DNA of 64,000 bases from Salminus brasiliensis (lineage: Eukaryota > Chordata > Actinopteri > Characiformes > Bryconidae). Positions within the stretch are counted from its first letter, which is position 1. Each line of letters opens with the position of its first letter. The position numbers and the translations under genes were made by a program. Under the pieces are notes generated by a model. That model was not told the DNA's origin. It ran no database searches and saw only the letters and a program-made list of their open reading frames with translations. The DNA lies in assembly GCF_030463535.1 (NCBI RefSeq), contig NC_132894.1, forward strand, positions 12,855,433 through 12,919,432. Direction: 5' to 3'. This document shows positions 49,907 through 62,336 of the stretch, piece by piece.

Positions 49907-50403
49907 TTTCTGCCACTCTGATCCTAAACAGCCTGTTGCGGTAAAGTAATAATAAGACCGATTTAAAATAAAGCTTTTAAGTTTTATGAGTTTGTGTTTT
50001 CATAAGTTTACTCATTGCCTTGTATCATAACGGTTATTGTAAAATGACATGTCTCTGTACTTAATCAAGTACCAACTAACAATCGGTTGCCTTGAGTCAT
50101 GTGACTTCAAGCAAGTGACTTTATTTCATTACAAAGAGAAATATATTGCAAAATATGGTAAGTCATTTCTTTTTTGTTTTTGGACACCTAACTCATCAAC
50201 CCTGTTACACTTAAAATGTATTTATAAATTTCAAATATATATGAAATTGTTAATAAACTCTTTGTTGAGAACATGAGCTGCTTCGCCACGTCCTGCTTTA
50301 CATTTCTAGCAGTAGCAGATTTAGCATATTAGAGGTGTACTCACGTTTGTTGTCTTATGTATAAGTTCTATTAGTAGTTTATAAAATACCAAGATTTTTC
50401 ATA

Positions 50404-51240
50404 ATGACCTGCTACTGAACAAGACAAAGGAGATGATGGAGGACTTTTACAGGACTAGGCCACTCTCCCAACCTGTCTCTACTGAGGGGGCTTGTTGTGG
50501 AGATGGTTAAGACTTACAGGTATCTCAGACTGCACCTGGATAATAAGTTGGACTGGTCAGTCAACACATCCTGTCCAGAAAGGGCCAGAGTCAGCTCTAC
50601 TTTCTGAGGAGGTTGGTGTCCTTCAACATCTGTAAGAAGCTCCTGCAGATGATCTACCAGACGGTTGTGTCCAGCTGTCTTTTCCATGCTGTGGTGTGCT
50701 GGGGAGGAAGCATGTAAAAGAAAGACGGGACTGATCAGACATGCTGGGTCAGTGGTTGGTGTAGAACTGGACTCTGTGGTTTAAGTGGCAGAGAGGAGCC
50801 CACTGCACAAACTGCTCTCCATCATGGACGATGATGGTCACCCACTACACACCATCATTATGCACCAAAGGAGCAAGTTCAGTGGCAGGTTGCTGTCACA
50901 GAGCTGCTCTACAGACAGACTCAGGAGATCCTTTGTTTCGAGAGCCATCAGACTCTTCAACTCTTCCCAGTGGGGCCAGAAGAGGGAGGAGAATGGATGA
51001 GGACTGAGTCTCTTTTGTTTAATCCTAAATTTAATCTGAACTATTTTTCACTTTACTGTACATCATGTACATCTGCACTCCTGGACATTACTGACACTTT
51101 ACTTAAATACCAATATGTGCACATATTTGTTCAGTATTGTCTTCTGTCTGCTTCATTCCTGTCATGGTTTCAGATCCATATTTTTACATTTATTCTATTT
51201 ATTGTTATTATTGTATTGTATTAATGTGCTGTATTGTGCA
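50404..51240 (+). mobile_element. LINE 3' remnant in gamma unit, copy 1
   Basis: Decayed end of a non-LTR retrotransposon ORF2. Translations such as LLQMIYQTVVSSCL and the terminal SFVSRAIRLFNSSQ match the C-terminal pattern of the L2/CR1 group, but stops and frameshifts interrupt it. The remnant recurs in each full gamma spacer, so it was amplified with the 7SL units. It is not the same family copy as the LINE at 47041-49380 and lies in the opposite orientation. Confidence 0.7.
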
Positions 51241-51380
51241 ATTGCTACTGTCTATCTATCAATATGGTACATTAAGCAAATACACAGCATAAAAATGTAA
51301 TAATGTTCTTATACTAAACCAAATGTATTGTTATTATTATTAGTTGTATTCATAGTACTATTAATACGATTTTTTTAAAA

Positions 51381-51411
<31 letters not shown>

Positions 51412-51646
51412 ACAACAATAATAATGAAAACAGCAGTAACCCTTTCTTCTTCTACTTCCTGGAGATATTTTGCAGTCAAGGGTTTTTTTTTTATTTGTCT
51501 TTTTAGGAAATCAAGCTAGTGCCCAAACCTTTGCATGATGCTGCTCCGTTTTTTATCATAACTCCAAACGACACTTTCTGTTAGACTCTCTTTGGGTGTG
51601 TGTAACTTGTGTGAGTTTGATGGTCGCTTAGACTGACTCTGCTCTC

Positions 51647-51943
51647 GCCGGGCGCGGTGGCTCGCGCCTGTAATCCAAGTTACTGGGAGGCTGAGGCTGG
51701 CGGATCGTTTGAGCTCAGGGGTTCTGGGCTGTAGTGGACTATGCCGATCGGGTGTACGCATTAAGTTCGGTATCGATATGGTGATCCTGAGGGAGCTCGG
51801 GACCACCAGGTCGTCTAAGGAGGGGTGAACCGGCCCAGGTCGGAAACGGAGCAGGTCAAAGCCCCCGTGCCGATCAGTAGTGGGATCGCGCCTGTGAATA
51901 GACACTGCAGTGCAGCCTGAGCAAGACAGCGGGACTCAGTCTT
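51647..51943 (+). ncRNA. rn7sl: 7SL RNA gene, copy 4 (beta)
   Basis: Beta flanks on both sides. Carries GGCTCGCGCC in the Alu domain, GTACGCATTA for GTCCGCACTA and GGTGATCCTG in helix 6; the GGAG tetraloop and helix 8 are intact. Confidence 0.92.
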
Positions 51944-52050
51944 TTTACATATACAGAAAATATCCTTTAATGAAACTCTACTCAAATAATAATAATTTAA
52001 TAAAAATAGCTTAAATTATTATTTTGTATGTTTGATTAAGGATTTGTCAT

Positions 52051-52270
52051 ACACACACTCCACGTAGCCTAAATAGAACGGCTTCATCTTAACACCCAAA
52101 CCTGCACAGAAATGAGCAGATCTGTTCTTTCTGACCGCTGTTTTCCGTTAACTCTCCCTCGTCACTACACTGCCTCCCCGTGGACAAAACGGAACTTTTG
52201 TTCGCCGTCATTTCAACAGTTTGTGTTTTCGCCAGCGGGAGAGGCTGTTTACACCGTTACATTTTCATCT
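52051..52270 (+). repeat. Conserved spacer block, copy 3
   Basis: Beta version following 7SL-4, nearly identical to the block after 7SL-2 but reading GGGAGAGGCTGTT at the CTCF-like core. Confidence 0.55.
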
Positions 52271-52572
52271 ATAACTGAGACTCAGGAAAAAGACCCCTGT
52301 TTCAATTAAATTCATTGTTGATTTATTTTGTTAATCGGAGAAAAAGTGAAGGTGAAAATAGATGAACAAGTATTCAGGTTCTTAAACTGAAGTAAACTGA
52401 ACCCATCACATTTTTATAAACATTTTCCGTTTGGGCAAAGCACAATTTCTTTCCATTTGTTCAATTTAAAAACATTGCCACGTTATATTTTCTTTTAATG
52501 TGGAAAATTAAGCAAATAAACATTAATTGTGCATGAAAATTTAGTAATACTTTTATACTACATCAAATGTAT

Positions 52573-52599
52573 TACTGTTATTATTATTATTATTATTAT

Positions 52600-52636
<37 letters not shown>

Positions 52637-52740
52637 TGTATTAGTAGTAGTAATAATAATAATAATAATAATAATAATACATTATACATAATTATATTAT
52701 ACACTCAATCACAACTGCATTTATTATTATTATTATTACG
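52573..52740. repeat. TTA/AGT/AAT microsatellites
   Basis: Counterpart of the 46518-46860 tract, but shorter, in the second beta spacer. Confidence 0.9.
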
Positions 52741-53185
52741 ATTGCTACACATATTTATATTATTATTAATGACAACAGTGGTGACACTTTCTTCTTTTTG
52801 TTCTTCCTCTTTTACTTCTTGAAGGTATTTTGCAGTCAAACGGGGGTTGTGATTTGCCTTTCTAGCAATTCTGCGAGCAGTTCCCAAATTGAACAGTCCC
52901 AAACTGGCCTACACCATTCTTCTTAACTTCCATTACTTAATTACTTTACGATATCAGGAAATGAGTACCTGGAAATCTCCTACTGTCTCACCATTGCCTT
53001 TTTCTGCTTTTTAAGTGCTCAAACATTTCTAAAAGTTCTCAAAGATCTCAAATTTCCCAAACCCTTGCATGGTGCTGCTCTGTTTTTATAAAACCCCAAA
53101 GGATACTTTCTGTTAGGTGTGTGTAAGTGTGTGTGCCTGTTAAATCTTCCTCTGGTTAAAAGCTGCTCAGATCAGCTCTGCTCTC

Positions 53186-53482
53186 GCCGGGCGCGGTGGC
53201 GCGCGCCTGTAATCCAAGTTACTGGGAGGCTGAGGCTGGCGGATTGTTTGAGCTCAGGGGTTCTGGGCTGTAGTGGACTATGCCGATCGGGTGTCCGCAC
53301 TAAGTTCGGTATCGATATGGTGCTCCTGAGGGAGCTCGGGACCACCAGGTCGCCTAAGGAAGGGTGAACCGGCCCAGGTCGGAAACGGAGCAGGTCAAAG
53401 CCCCCGTGCCGATCAGTAGTGGGATCGCGCCTGTGAATAGACACTGCAGTGCAGCCTGAGCAAGACAGCGGGACTCAGTCTT
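53186..53482 (+). ncRNA. rn7sl: 7SL RNA gene, copy 5 (gamma)
   Basis: Four changes from consensus: GGATTGTTT, GTCGCCTAAGG, GGAAGGGTG and CTGAGCAAG. All structural landmarks present; TTAAAAG at -30; TTTTT terminator. Confidence 0.93.
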
Positions 53483-53959
53483 TTTCTGCCACTCTGATCC
53501 CAAACAGCCTGTTGCGTTAAAGTAATAATAAGACCGATTTAAAATTAAGCTTTATATTCATGCATTAATAGTGCAAAACATATCATTTTCAACTTTCTGT
53601 CAACCCTGTTATGATGGGGGGAAACAGCAGGAAATTACAATCGGTTGCCTTGAGTCATGTGACTTTAAGCAAGTGACTTTATTTCATTACAAAGAGGAAT
53701 ATAATGCAAAATATGGTAAGTCATATCTTTTTTGTTTTTGGACACCTAACTCATCAACCCCGTTACACTTAAAATGTATTCATAAAATTCAAATATATAT
53801 GAAATTGTTAATAAACTCTTTGTTGAGAACATGAGCTGCTTCGCCACGTCCTTCTTTACATTTCTAGCAGTAACAGATTTAGCATATTAGAGGTGTACTC
53901 ACGTTTGTTGTCTTATGTATAAGTTCTATTAGTAGTTTATAAAATACCAAGATTTGTCA

Positions 53960-54800
53960 TAATAACCTGCTACTGAACAAGACAAAGGAGATGATGGAGG
54001 ACTTTTACAGGACTAGGCCACTCTCCCAACATGTCCCTACTGAGTGGGGTTGTTGTGGAGATGGTTAAGAACTTACAGGTATCTCAGACTGCACCTGGAT
54101 AATAAGTTGGACTGGTCAGTCAACACATCCTGTCCAGAAAGGGCCAGAGTCAGCTCTACTTTCTGAGGAGGTTGGTGTCCTTCAACATCTGTAAGAAGCT
54201 CCTGCAGATGATCTACCAGACGGTGGTGTCCAGCTGTCTTTTCTATGCTGGGGAGGAAGCATGTAAAAGAAAGACGGGACTGATCAGACATGCTGGGTCA
54301 GTGGTTGGTGTAGAACTGGACTCTGTGGTTTAAGTGGCAGAGAGGAGCCCACTGCACAAACTGCTCTCCATCATGGACGATGATGGTCACCCACTACACA
54401 CCATCATTATGCACCAAAGGAGCAAGTTCAGTGGCAGGTTGCTGTCACAGAGCTGCTCTACAGACAGACTCAGGAGATCCTTTGTTTCGAGAGCCATCAG
54501 ACTCTTCAACTCTTCCCAGTGGGGCCAGAAGAGGGAGGAGAATGGATGAGGACTGAGTCTCTTTTGTTTAATCCTAAATTTAATCTGAACTATTTTTCAC
54601 TTTACTGTACATCCTGTACATCTGCACTCCTGGACATTACTGACACTTTACTTAAATACCAATATGTGCACATATTTGTTTAGTATTGTCTTCTGTCTGC
54701 TTCATTCCTGTCATGGTTTCAGATCCATATTTTTACATTTATTCTATTTATTGTTATTATTGTATTGTATTAATGTGCTGTATTGTGCAATTGCTACTGT
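53960..54800 (+). mobile_element. LINE 3' remnant in gamma unit, copy 2
   Basis: Same decayed LINE tail as at 50404, downstream of 7SL-5; a short GTGGTGTGCTG segment is deleted near 54250 relative to the other copies. Confidence 0.7.
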
Positions 54801-54886
54801 CTATCTATCAATATGGTAAATTAAGCAAATACACAGCATAAAAATGTAATAATTTTCTTATACTAAACCAAATGTATTGTTATTAT

Positions 54887-54950
54887 TATTAGTTGTATTC
54901 ATAGTACTATTAATACGATTTAAAAAAACTACTACTACTACTACTACTAC

Positions 54951-54985
<35 letters not shown>
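54887..54985. repeat. ACT/AAT trinucleotide microsatellite
   Basis: Gamma-spacer tract of ACT then AAT repeats; equivalents at about 51380-51425 and 58608-58660 differ in repeat number. Confidence 0.9.
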
Positions 54986-54986
<1 letters not shown>

Positions 54987-55213
54987 TAATAATGAAAACA
55001 GCAGTAACCCTTTCTTCTTCTACTTCCTGGAGATATGTTGCAGTCAAAGGGTTTTTTTTATTTGTCTTTTTAGTAATTCAAGCTAGTGCCCAAACCTTTG
55101 CATGATGCTGCTCCGTTTTTTATCATAACTTCAAATCACACTTTCTGTTAGACTCTCTTTGGGTGTGTGTAACTTGTGTGAGTTTGATGGTCGCTTAGAC
55201 GGACTCTGCTTTC

Positions 55214-55510
55214 GCCGGGCGCGGTGGCGCGCGCCTGTAATCCAAGTTACTGGGAGGCTGAGGCTGGCGGATTGTTTGAGCTCAGGGGTTCTGGGCTGTC
55301 GTGGACTATGCCGATCGGGTGTCCGCACTAAGTTCAGTATCGATATGGTGCTCCTGAGGGAGCTCGGGACCACCAGGTCGTCTAAGGAGGGGTGAACCGG
55401 CCCAGGTCGGAAACGGAGCAGGTCAAAACCCCCGTGCCGATCAGTAGTGGGATCGCGCCTGTGAATAGACACTGCAGTGCAGCCTGAACAAGACAGCGGG
55501 ACTCAGTCTT
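55214..55510 (+). ncRNA. rn7sl: 7SL RNA gene, copy 6 (beta)
   Basis: Four changes from consensus: GGATTGTTT, CTGTCGTGG, GTTCAGTATC and TCAAAACCC. GGATTGTTT is shared with the adjacent copy 5 although the flanks differ, a sign of sequence exchange between neighbours. Confidence 0.92.
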
Positions 55511-55610
55511 TTTACATATACAGAAAATATCCTTTAATGAAACTGTTCTCAAATAATAATAATTTAATAAAAATAGCTTAAATTATTATTTTGTATGTTT
55601 GATTAAGGAT

Positions 55611-55837
55611 TTGTCATACACACACTCCACGTAGCCTAAATAGAACGGCTTCATCTTAACACCCAAACCTGCACAGAAATGAGCAGATCTGTTCTTTCTG
55701 ACCGCTGTTTTCCGTTAACTCTCCCTCGTCACTACACTGCCTCCCCGTGGACAAAACGGAACTTTTGTTCGCCGTCATTTCAACAGTTTGTGTTTTCGCC
55801 AGCGGGAGGCGCTGTTTACACCGTTACATTTTCATCT
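55611..55837 (+). repeat. Conserved spacer block, copy 4
   Basis: Beta version after 7SL-6, with the intact GCGGGAGGCGCTGTTTACAC core. Confidence 0.55.
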
Positions 55838-56089
55838 ATAACTGGGGTCTCAGGAAAAAGACCCCTGTTTCAATTAAATTCATTGTTGATTTATTTTGTT
55901 AATCGGAGAAAAAGTGAAGGTGAAAATAGATGAACAAGTATTCAGGTTCTTAAACTGAAGTAAACTGAACCCATCACATTTTTATAAACATTTTCCGTTT
56001 GGGCAAAGCACAATTTCTTTCTATTTGTTGAATTTAAAAACATTGCCACTTTATATCTCCTTTCAATGTGGAAAATTAAGCAAATAAAC

Positions 56090-56185
56090 ATATTATTATT
56101 ATTAGTAGTAGTAGTTGTAGTAGTAATAATAATGATAATAATAATGCATTATACATAATTATATTATATACTCAATCACAACTGC

Positions 56186-56234
<49 letters not shown>

Positions 56235-56235
56235 G
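56090..56235. repeat. TTA/AGT/AAT microsatellites
   Basis: Shortest of the beta-spacer tracts, ending in a TTA run of about 48 bp at 56187-56234. Confidence 0.9.
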
Positions 56236-56669
56236 CTACACATATTTATATTATTATTAATGACAACAGTGGTGACACTTTCTTCTTTTTGTTCTTCCTC
56301 TTTTACTTCTTGAAGGTATTTAAACGGGGGTTGTGATTTGCCTTTCTAGCAATTCTGCGAGCAGTTCCCAAATTGAACAGTCCCAAACTGGCCTACACCA
56401 TTCTTCTTAACTTCCATTACTTAATTACTTTACGATATCAAGAAATGAGTACCTGGAAATCTCCTACTGTCTCACCATTGCCTTTTTCTGCTTTTTAAGT
56501 GCTCAAACATTTCTAAAAGTTCTCAAAGATCTCAAATTTCCCAAACCCTTGCATGGTGCTGCTCTGTTTTTATAAAACCCCAAAGGATACTTTCTGTTAG
56601 GTGTGTGTAAGTGTGTGTGCCTGTTAAATCTTCCTCTGGTTAAAAGCTGCTCAGATCAGCTCTGCTCTT

Positions 56670-56966
56670 GCCGGGCGCGGTGGCGCGCGCCTGTAATCCA
56701 AGTTACAGGGAGGCTGAGGCTGGTGGATCGTTTGAGCTCAGGGGTTCTGGGCTGTAGTGGACTATGCCGATCGGGTGTCCGCACTAAGTTCGGTATCGAT
56801 ATGGTGCTCCTGAGGGAGCTCGGGACCACCAGGTCGTCTAAGGAGGGGTGAACCGGCCCAGGTCGGAAACGGAGCAGGTCAAAGCCCCCGTGCCGATCAG
56901 TAGTGGGATCGCGCCTGTGAATAGACACTGCAGTGCAGCCTGAACAAGACAGCGAGACTCAGTCTT
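56670..56966 (+). ncRNA. rn7sl: 7SL RNA gene, copy 7 (gamma)
   Basis: Three changes: GTTACAGGG, CTGGTGGATC and GCGAGACTC near the 3' end. TTAAAAG at -30. Confidence 0.93.
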
Positions 56967-57639
56967 TTTCTGCCACTCTGATCCTAAACAGCCTGTTGCG
57001 GTAAAGTAATAATAAGACCGATTTAAAATTAAGCTTTTAAGTTTTATGAGTTTGTGTTTTCATAAGTTTACTCATTGCCTTGTATCATAACGGTTATTGT
57101 AAAATGACATGTCTCTGGGCTTAATCAAGTACCAACTACTAAATAACTAGTTCAATAACTGAACAAGGAAAACACCACTGATAAATTATAAATTGTAACT
57201 AATTAAAAGATACAACAATTATATATTCATGCATTAATAGTGCAGAAAATATCATTTTCAATTTTCTGTCAACCCTGTTATGATGGGGGGAAACAGCAGG
57301 AAATTACAATCGGTTGCCTTGAGTCATGTGACTTTAAGCAAGTGACTTTATTTCATTACAAAGAGGAATATAATGCAAAATATGGTAAATCATATCTTTT
57401 TTTGTTTTTGGACACCTAACTCATCAACCCCGTTACACTTAAAATGTATTAAAAAAATTCAAATATATATGAAATTGTTAATAAACTCTTTGTTGAGAAC
57501 ATGAGCTGCTTCGCCACGTCCTTCTTTACATTTCTAGCAGTAGCAGATTTGGCATATTAGAGTTGTACTCACGTTTGTTGTCTTATGTATAAGTTCTATT
57601 AGTAGTTTATAAAATACCAAGATTTTTCATAATAACCTG

Positions 57640-58480
57640 CTACTGAACAAGACAAAGGAGATGATGGAGGACATTTACAGGACTAGGCCACTCTCCCAAC
57701 CTGTCTCTACTGAGGGGGGTTGTTGTGGAGATGGTTAAGAACTTACAGGTATCTCAGACTGCACCTGGATAATAAGTTGGACTGGTCAGTCAACACATCC
57801 TGTCCAGAAAGGGCCAGAGTCAGCTCTACTTTCTGAGGAGGCTGGGGTCCTTCAACATCTGTAAGAAGCTCCTGCAGATGATCTACCAGATGGTGGTGTC
57901 CAGCTGTCTTTTCTATGCTGTGGTGTGCTGGGGTAGAAGCATGTAAAAGAAAGACGGGACTGATCAGACATGCTGGGTCAGTGGTTGGTGTAGAACTGGA
58001 CTCTGTGGTTTAAGTGCCAGAGAGGAGCCCACTGCACAAACTGCTCTCCATCATGGACGATGATGATCACCCACTACACACCATCATTATGGACCAAAGG
58101 AGCAAGTTCAGTGGTAGGTTGCTGTCACAGAGCTGCTCTACAGACAGACTCAGGAGATCCTTTGTTCCAAGAGCCATCAGGCTCTTCAACTCTTCCCAGT
58201 GGGGCCAGAAGAGGGAGGAGAATGGATGAGGACTGAGTCTCTTTTGTTTAATCCTAAATTTAATCTGCACTATTTTTCACTTTACTGTACATCCTGTACA
58301 TCTGCACACCTGGACATTACTGACACTTTACTTAAATACCAATATATGCAAATATGTGTTCAGTATTGTCTTCTGTCTGCTTCATTCCTGTCATGGTTTC
58401 AGATCCATATTTTTACATTTATTCTATATATTGTTATTATTGTATTATATTAGTGTGCTGTATTGTGCAATTGCTACTGT
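57640..58480 (+). mobile_element. LINE 3' remnant in gamma unit, copy 3
   Basis: Third co-amplified copy of the decayed LINE tail, with several private substitutions (for example SFVPRAIRLFNSSQ at its end). Confidence 0.7.
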
Positions 58481-58878
58481 CTATCTATCAATATGGTACA
58501 TTAAGCAAATACACAGCATAAAAATGTAATAATTTTCTTATACTAAACCAAATGTATTGTTATTATTATTAGTTGTATTCATAGTACTATTAATACGATT
58601 TTTAAAAACTACTACTACTACTACTACTACTAATAATAATAATAATAATAATAATAATGAAAACAGCAGTAACCCTTGCTTCTTCTACTTCCTGGAGATA
58701 TTTTGCATTCAAAGGGTTTTTTTTATTTGTCTTTTTAGCAAATCAAGCTAGTGCCCAAACCTTTGCATGATGCTGCTCCGTTTTTTATCATAACTTCAAA
58801 TCACACTTTCTGTTAGACTCTCTTTGGGTGTGTGTAACTTGTGTGAGTTTTATGGTCGCTTAGACGGACTCTGTTTTC

Positions 58879-59175
58879 GCCGGGCGCGGTGGCGCGTGCC
58901 TGTAATCCAAGTTACTGGGAGGCTGAGGCTGGCGAATCGTTTGAGCTCAGGGGTTCTGGGCTGTAGTGGACTATGCCGATCGGGTGTCCGCACTAAGTTC
59001 GGTATCGATATGGTGCTCCTGAGGGAGCTCGGGACCACCAGGTCGTCTAAGGAGGGGTGAACCGGCCCAGATCGGAAACGGAGCAGGTCAAAGCCCCCGT
59101 GCCGATCAGTAGTGGGATCGCGCCTGTGAATAGACACTGCAGTGCAGCCTGAACAAGACAGCGGGACTCAGTCTT
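58879..59175 (+). ncRNA. rn7sl: 7SL RNA gene, copy 8 (beta upstream, gamma downstream)
   Basis: Hybrid context: the upstream flank is beta (TTAGACGGACTCTG, no TTAAAAG) while the downstream flank is gamma (TTTTTCTGCCACTCTGATCC). Changes: GCGTGCCTG, GGCGAATCG and CCAGATCGG. The third lies in the base of helix 8. Confidence 0.92.
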
Positions 59176-59801
59176 TTTCTGCCACTCTGATCCTAAACAG
59201 CCTGTTGCGGTAAAGTAATAATAAGACCGATTTAAAATAAAGCTTTTAAGTTTTATGAGTTTGTGTTTTCATAAGTTTACTCATTGCCTTGTATCATAAC
59301 GGTTATTGTAAAATGACATGTCTCTGGGCTTAATCAAGTACCAACTACTAAATAACTAGTTCAATAACTGAACAAGGAAAACACCACTGATAAATTATAA
59401 AATGTAACTAATTAAAAGATACAACAATTATATATTCATGCATTAATAGTGCAGAAAATATCATTTTGAATTTTCTGTCAACCCTGTTATGATGGGGGGA
59501 AACAGCAGGAAATTACAATCGGTTGCCTTGAGTCATGTGACTTTAAGCAAGTGACTTTATTTCATTACAAAGAGGAATATAATGTAAAATATGGTAAGTT
59601 ATTTCTTTTTTGTTTTGGACACCTAACTCATCAACCCCGTTACACTTAAATTATGCAGATAGAAATAATTAATTATAAAAATTCAAATATACATGAAATT
59701 GTTAATAAACTCCTTGTTGAGAACATGAGCTGCTTCGTCACGTCCTGCTTTACATTTCTAGCAGTAGCAGATTTAGCATATTAATCATCAGCACGGTTCT
59801 C

Positions 59802-59838
59802 GTCAACCCTGTTAGTGCTCTGTTGTAACAGGGTTGAC
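59802..59838. repeat. 13-bp perfect inverted repeat
   Basis: GTCAACCCTGTTA and TAACAGGGTTGAC separated by 11 bp. The CAACCCTGTTA word also occurs once, unpaired, in gamma spacers (about 53600, 57268, 59480, 62938). Confidence 0.8.
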
Positions 59839-59939
59839 ACTATTGCACTGTGGCCGTGTGGTTGTATTCATAGCAAATTAAGAATAAAATGTATACATCT
59901 ATTCTACTGTATTTAAATAATTGCATACATTTTTACATT

Positions 59940-60830
59940 AAATACATTTCAGAACATATACATAAGACAACAAACGTGAGTACACCTCTGGGCAATATCA
60001 CTTCAATATCAATTCATTTAAAATTACATTACATTAGTTGAACAGGTCTGAATTTGCTTTCATGTAAAATTTAAAACAAACTGTTTATTATTATATTATT
60101 GAGATTCGAGCATTTTATTTCTTAAATAATTAGTGTGTCCACATTTATTTTTAATGACAGACTCAAGCTTTCACTCAGTTTCAATGTTGCACAAATGTCT
60201 GGAGAGATTTTGTGCCATTCGTTAGAGACAATATTTTTTCAGCCGCTTTTTGCTGGAGGGGCTGTGTTGCACTACTATTTTCCTTAAAATGCCCCAAAGG
60301 TGTTCTATTAGATTCGAGTCAGGTGACATACCTGACCATGTCATGATTTATACTTTTTCTCTTTATTAGAAACTCTCGTTATCGTTATCATGCTGGAATT
60401 TTTCTCTTCTGCATAGCTTCTGGAGACTGAAGTCATCTTGTCAGACAGTATTTTGGTATATCCACAGACATTCATAGTGCCATCTATAAATATTACTTGG
60501 CCACCAATCTTCTTGTATCCTGTTCCATCTCTGTGAAGTTTCACAATCAGATTTTTCAGTTCCTGTCTGGCAATTCATTTCCACGTGGCGCCATGATGCA
60601 GGTCTGCAGATAGACACAGTCCATGTTTCTGATGTTGGACTCGTGAGTACAGCCGAGGACAGGCGAACACTGTTAAAAGTATAACTTCCTAGAGGCACTT
60701 TTGAAGGTTCTTTAATTTGAAACTGTTTAGCATTGTGAAAAGAGAGAACATCCACACTGATGGTGAAGACGGAGACTCTCCTGGGATAATGAAGAACTCC
60801 GTGAAAGAAATGTGTAGTTTATAAAATTCC
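59940..60830 (-). mobile_element. Decayed Tc1-like transposon
   Basis: The minus strand shows ordered but broken pieces of a Tc1-family transposase: VKLHRDGTGYKKI-like helix-turn-helix (60542-60505), then VIFIDGTMNVCGYTKILSDK (about 60490-60430), and further on MSPDSNLIEHLWGILR (about 60336-60290), the family's SPDLNPIEHLWG block. Stops, frameshifts and an internal deletion make it inactive. The word GTGTACTCACGTTTGTTG near 59985 also occurs alone in gamma spacers, in opposite orientation, suggesting those spacers keep a deletion derivative. Confidence 0.75.
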
Positions 60831-60987
60831 AAGATTTTTCTGAATTAAATGTTTACTCAATTATCAACACCAGAGGACGCTCTCAGTAAGAGACACTCTG
60901 AGTGTGTGTAACTCCTACTTTGTCCACCAGGAGGCAGTGGATGTGCGGCTCTGATGGTTAAAAGCTGCTCAGATCAACTCTGCTCTC

Positions 60988-61284
60988 GCCGGGCGCGGTG
61001 GCGCGCGCCTGTAATCCAAGTTACTGGGAGGCTGAGGCTGGCGGATCGTTTGAGCTCAGGGGTTCTGGGCTGTAGTGGACTATGCCGATCGGGTGTCCGC
61101 GCTAAGTTCGGTATCGATATGGTGCTCCTGAGGGAGCTCGGGACCACCAGGTCGTCTAAGGAGGGGTGAACCGGCCCAGGTCGGAAACGGAGCAGGTCAA
61201 AGCCCCCGTGCCGATCAGTAGTGGGATCGCGCCTGTGAATAGACACTGCAGTGCAGCCTGAACAAGACAGCGGGACTCAGTCTT
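60988..61284 (+). ncRNA. rn7sl: 7SL RNA gene, copy 9 (alpha)
   Basis: Closest to the array consensus (one change, CGCGCTAAG). Same flanks as copy 1 on both sides, including TTAAAAG at -30 and the longer T-run terminator. Confidence 0.94.
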
Positions 61285-61390
61285 TTTTTCTTTTCTTTTT
61301 TAAATCCTTTAATAAAACTGTGTTCAAATAATAATACAAGTTTATTAAAATCGCTTTACATAATTATTTTCAATGTGTGTTTAAGGATTG

Positions 61391-61706
61391 TTTTACACAC
61401 ACTCCACATAGCATAAATAAAAAGGCTGTACTCTACATCTTAACACCACAACCAATAGTGAAAACTCTAGATTTACTGGAATATTGTGACAGAAATTTTG
61501 TCATTTAATATTTCAGAACTAGTCTGTATTCATTTCTTGCCTATAAAACTGTACAGAAATGAGAAGATCTTCTCTTTCACTGTTAAATCCTCCTCTTCAC
61601 TACACTGCCTCCCCGTGGACAAAACGGAACTTTGCACGCCATCATTTCAACACTTCGTGTTTTCCCCAAAGGGAGGCGCTGTTTACACCGTTACATTTTC
61701 ATCTAC
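61391..61706 (+). repeat. Conserved spacer block, copy 5
   Basis: Alpha version after 7SL-9, almost identical to 44661-44970 but with CCCCAAAGGGAGGCGCTG replacing CCCCAGCGGGAGGCGCTG. Confidence 0.55.
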
Positions 61707-62336
61707 AACTGGAGTCTCAGATACATATTGAATGCATTGTTGATTTTTATAAATCGGAGAAACTTGAAAGTGTAAACAGATAAACAAGTAATTAAATTAA
61801 AGCAAACTGAACTATGTTCAGTCGTTTAGAAAAAGCACAAGTTCTTTCTGATTGCTTAATTTCAATACACAAAAATAAAAATGCTAAAAACTCTTGTGTT
61901 TGTTATTGTTTGTTATGTGTTATTTTTTCAATGTGGAAAATTAAGCAAATAAACACTAATTGCGCATGAAAAGAAAGTAATACTCTTATACTAAATCAAA
62001 TGTATTATATAATTAGTAGCAGTGGTAGTAGAATTATTATTATTATTATTAATAATAATAACAATAGTAATAATAATAAAAATACATTATACGTTATTAT
62101 ATTACACAGGTCATCATAGCTAAATTTATAATGGTGTTATCATTATTGTTGTTATTATTAATATTAAGTCAAAGGGGGGTTTTGAACTGCTTTTTAGCAA
62201 ATCAAGCTAGTGCCCAAACCTTTGCATGATGCTGCTCCGTTTTTTATCATAACTTCAAATCCACTTTCTGTTAGACTCTCTTTGGGTGTGTGTAACTTGT
62301 GTGAGTTTGATGGTCGCTTAGACGGACCCTACTCTT

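Noticed and set aside
50785-51000. Conserved 71-aa frame MAERSPLHKLLSIMDDDG... repeated four times
   Set aside because: It is the C-terminal piece of a decayed LINE ORF2 copied with the gamma unit, not a host gene.
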